DNA of 10,550 bases, from NCBI GenBank assembly GCA_002451015.1, contig DKBB01000311.1, positions 18,109-28,658 on the forward strand, given 5' to 3'. Positions within the stretch are counted from its first letter, which is position 1. The number at the start of each line of letters is the position of its first letter. Below the pieces are notes generated by a model, which was given only the letters and a program-made list of their open reading frames with translations, ran no database searches and had not been told where the DNA came from. A program made the position numbers and the translations under genes. This DNA is from Acidobacteria bacterium UBA6911 (GTDB lineage: Bacteria > Acidobacteriota > UBA6911). This document shows, in pieces, positions 8,023-10,550 of this stretch.

Positions 8023-10550
8023 TACAAGCTTGCCACTATTGATTCCAGTTCCTTTGCAATCTCTGATGGATCGGCGCCGGGATCAATACGCACAGCCGCC
8101 CCGATCGTCACCTCGACTGCGCCGGAGTGCGCGAACTTTTTCCCCGCTTTTTTCAAGTCATACAGCCCGTCGATTCGCACGGGTACCACCGGCATATCCA
8201 GGTTTGTCGCCAGGATTCCGATTCCGGCCTGAAAACACTGCATCTTCCCGTCTGGAGTGCGCCCCCCTTCAGGAAATACCAGAATCGATTGTCCCCGGTC
8301 TGCCGATTCACCTGCAAAATTGAAGCTGCTGCGGAATCCTGTTTTCTGCGGCAATGGAAATACATTGAACAAGGTTACGACCAGCCCATATTTAATCATG
8401 GAAACCCACCGCTTTAGGAATTCCGTATCGGAATCCGGATGCCTCATTTCCTGAAGGAGTTCCCCCATCATCGCCACGGCCAGACGATGGCGGAAACGCA
8501 GCGGCAAAGCGGCCAGAATAAACGCGACATCCACCTGGGTAATATGATTCGAGACAAACAGTACCGGTCCCTGCAATTCCTCCAGGTTTTCCCTTCCCTT
8601 CACACTCGGACGGGCCATCAACATGGTTGCCGGCCAGGAGAGCAGGTAGTACATAAAATTTCTTAAAAAAACCACCGGTTTTCTCTGGGTCCAGTGTGGA
8701 TACACATAACCCGACCGGACCGTAGAAGGCCGCTGCAGCATCTCTTCAAGGTCTCCAACGGTGCTTGCCTCGGTAAAATTGGTTTCATTCAGGTCTACAC
8801 GGAACCTGTCTTCCAGTGCGCCAAGCAGTAGCACTCTTTCAATCGAACTCAAATCGAGGTCCATCGACAAATTGCTGTCCGGCCGTGCATGTTCAAGCGC
8901 TCGCCCTGTAACCTGCCGTATCAGTTCCAGGACGATCCCGCCCTGAGGCGCTCCATTCAATGTTCCCTGGAGCTTGGACAATACATAGGCTTGAATTTTC
9001 CCGATCTGTGGTTTCTGAGTGGAGGTCCTCGGAAAGTCGTCATCAGGCCAGACACACCAGTTGCGTATATGCTGATAATCGGAAAGCGATTCGTTCGTGC
9101 GCCGGATAACCGGTTCCGGTGTCTGTTTCCTGTCGTGAAACAGCAGCACAGCGCACACCTCCGGATTTCCCTGCCGCTCGATTCCTGTAACGACACAATC
9201 GCGAACCTCCGGCTGCCGGGCAAGCACCGCCTCAAGATCTTCTGGATAAATATTCATGCCTTCCGCTGTAACGATGACATTTTTCCGACGCCCCTTAAAG
9301 TAGAGGTTCCCCTCCCCATCCATGGCGCCGATGTCGCCGGTTGAAAACCAGCCGTCCTCGTCTGATACAGGAATGGTTTCCTTATCCCGATAATACCCGT
9401 CCGCGACACTCTCTCCCCGAATCAGGATTTCTCCATTCTCTGCCAGTTTGATCTCACGGCCTGCAAGCACCTTGCCTATTGTTCCACGGCCGATCTTCAA
9501 GGGATGGTTCACGCTGATCAAGGAGGTTGTCTCCGTCAGGCCGTAGCCCTGAATCAACGCAAACCCGAGGTTTCCCCAGAACCATTCCGTTTCCGCGTCG
9601 AGCCTAGCCCCTCCGCAGATGAAGGCCCAGAACTTCCAGCCGAACTTCCAATGGACACGCCGGAAGATCCACCACCTTTTTAGAAAATGCCGGTCCCGCG
9701 CCTTTTCAAACCTTTTTTTAAACTGAATCAATCCGCCTTCGGATTCCATATCCCGTTCCACTTTGTCCTTGAGAGTCTCCAGGATTTTCGGAACCGTAAC
9801 CAGTACCGATACGCGTTCCCGTCGAATGGTACGCACAATGTCCGAGGGATTGAGCGTGTTCTGGAAAACGACCGTCCCGCCGAATATTCTAGGTATGAAA
9901 AGGCCCAGATACTGGCCGAACATATGGCTGAGAGGCAGCAGATTCAAAAAACGCAAAGGATGGACAAAACGTTCATATTTCAGATATTTGCTGATTTGAC
10001 TCTCCAGTGGATCGAGATTTGCCAATATGTTCCGATGAGACAGGACTACGCCCTTCGGATCCGCCGTGGTTCCGGATGTAAAAACAATCTCGACAGTATC
10101 TCCGGGTTGGACTTCAGGCCGTTTCAAAGGAGCTTTAGAATGGGACTTAAGTACTTCCTCGAGGGTTTCCAAAGAGATTCTCGACACACCCGAAGCGATC
10201 GGCGGTAGATCGTGTGAACCGACGATTAACCTGGCGTGCACCTGCCGGCAGACCCTTTCGGCAAACTTCGGGGACGCGGAACGATCCATCGGCACCACAA
10301 CCGCGCCACGCAATACAGACCCGAAAAAGGCTACAACCCATTCCGCACAGTTTTCCCCCCATAGCAAGACATGGTCTCCCGAACGAATATCCCGAAAATC
10401 CAATTCCCGGGCAAACTGACGGGCTGCTTCCACGACCTTCAGGTAGGACCAGCGTTGGATCCGGTACCCCCGACGTTGAACAAACGCCGTACCGCGTCCA
10501 TGCCTGGAATAATCCTCAACGATATGGGATAACGTCCGTTCTTTCATCAC
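8022..10550 (-). CDS. Acyl-activating enzyme / acyl carrier / PlsC acyltransferase fusion, 5' end at window edge
   Basis: An 842-residue three-domain enzyme expected to activate a fatty acid with ATP, load it on its own carrier domain and transfer it to a lysophospholipid or glycerophosphate at the membrane. The AMP-binding domain (about 1-530) has FTSGTTADPKG (157-167), YGLTETT (336-342), STGD (403-406) and FKGRRKN (418-424). The terminal motif PRTSTQKPQIGK (507-518) is longer than the usual PRTxTGK, leaving the catalytic lysine as K513 or K518. The carrier domain (about 535-607) has S569 in LDLSSI as phosphopantetheine site. The acyltransferase (about 645-840) shows H669-x4-D674, FPEG (759-762) and VVPVRIDG (788-795). 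E. coli Aas performs similar chemistry with the domains in the opposite order and no carrier domain. The start is GTG 10550 or ATG 10547; the open frame reaches the window edge, so more N-terminus could lie outside. It converges on the GH3 gene. Confidence 0.87.
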   Translation of the reverse strand: MMKERTLSHIVEDYSRHGRGTAFVQRRGYRIQRWSYLKVVEAARQFARELDFRDIRSGDHVLLWGENCAEWVVAFFGSVLRGAVVVPMDRSASPKFAERVCRQVHARLIVGSHDLPPIASGVSRISLETLEEVLKSHSKAPLKRPEVQPGDTVEIVFTSGTTADPKGVVLSHRNILANLDPLESQISKYLKYERFVHPLRFLNLLPLSHMFGQYLGLFIPRIFGGTVVFQNTLNPSDIVRTIRRERVSVLVTVPKILETLKDKVERDMESEGGLIQFKKRFEKARDRHFLKRWWIFRRVHWKFGWKFWAFICGGARLDAETEWFWGNLGFALIQGYGLTETTSLISVNHPLKIGRGTIGKVLAGREIKLAENGEILIRGESVADGYYRDKETIPVSDEDGWFSTGDIGAMDGEGNLYFKGRRKNVIVTAEGMNIYPEDLEAVLARQPEVRDCVVTGIERQGNPEVCAVLLFHDRKQTPEPVIRRTNESLSDYQHIRNWCVWPDDDFPRTSTQKPQIGKIQAYVLSKLQGTLNGAPQGGIVLELIRQVTGRALEHARPDSNLSMDLDLSSIERVLLLGALEDRFRVDLNETNFTEASTVGDLEEMLQRPSTVRSGYVYPHWTQRKPVVFLRNFMYYLLSWPATMLMARPSVKGRENLEELQGPVLFVSNHITQVDVAFILAALPLRFRHRLAVAMMGELLQEMRHPDSDTEFLKRWVSMIKYGLVVTLFNVFPLPQKTGFRSSFNFAGESADRGQSILVFPEGGRTPDGKMQCFQAGIGILATNLDMPVVPVRIDGLYDLKKAGKKFAHSGAVEVTIGAAVRIDPGADPSEIAKELESIVASL

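Overview
The window is a chromosomal-looking stretch of about 50% GC (estimated by eye) with eight confident protein genes and one possible gene fragment at the left edge. I see no rRNA, tRNA, CRISPR array, transposase or integrase. The gene content points to Acidobacteriota or a relative such as Aminicenantes. The indicators are an ECF sigma factor of the TIGR02999 kind translationally coupled to a PknB-type Ser/Thr kinase, the kinase's characteristic N-terminal leader, and a secreted protein that resembles acidobacterial uncharacterised proteins. This placement rests on recalled family resemblance, not a search.

Layout, left to right. A short open frame (2-121) may be the tail of an upstream gene. 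A compact three-gene + strand operon follows: a CDP-alcohol phosphatidyltransferase (268-939), a GtrA-family membrane protein (982-1425) and an exported uncharacterised protein (1429-2436), each with a good Shine-Dalgarno (SD) sequence and short spacing. Facing it on the - strand is a two-gene regulatory operon: the sigma factor (4421 down to 3849) and the membrane-anchored kinase (3859 down to 2336), whose start overlaps the sigma stop by 11 bp. The kinase 3' end overlaps the 3' end of the exported-protein gene by 101 bp. After a 363-bp divergent intergenic region come a DinB-like protein (4785-5270, + strand) and a large exported GH3 beta-N-acetylhexosaminidase (about 5371-7977). The latter carries a C-terminal beta-lactamase-like domain that has lost its catalytic motifs. 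Converging on it from the right edge is an 842-residue fusion of an acyl-activating enzyme, an acyl carrier domain and a PlsC-type acyltransferase (10550 down to 8022).

The unifying theme is the cell envelope. Phospholipid head-group transfer, polyprenyl-linked sugar flipping (inferred from GtrA), acyl transfer to lysophospholipid and cell-wall amino-sugar hydrolysis are encoded around an ECF sigma/kinase pair. No sequence evidence shows that the pair regulates its neighbours. The most unusual element is the GH3 enzyme with a dead penicillin-binding-like domain. Nothing here is obviously an unknown defence or mobile system.
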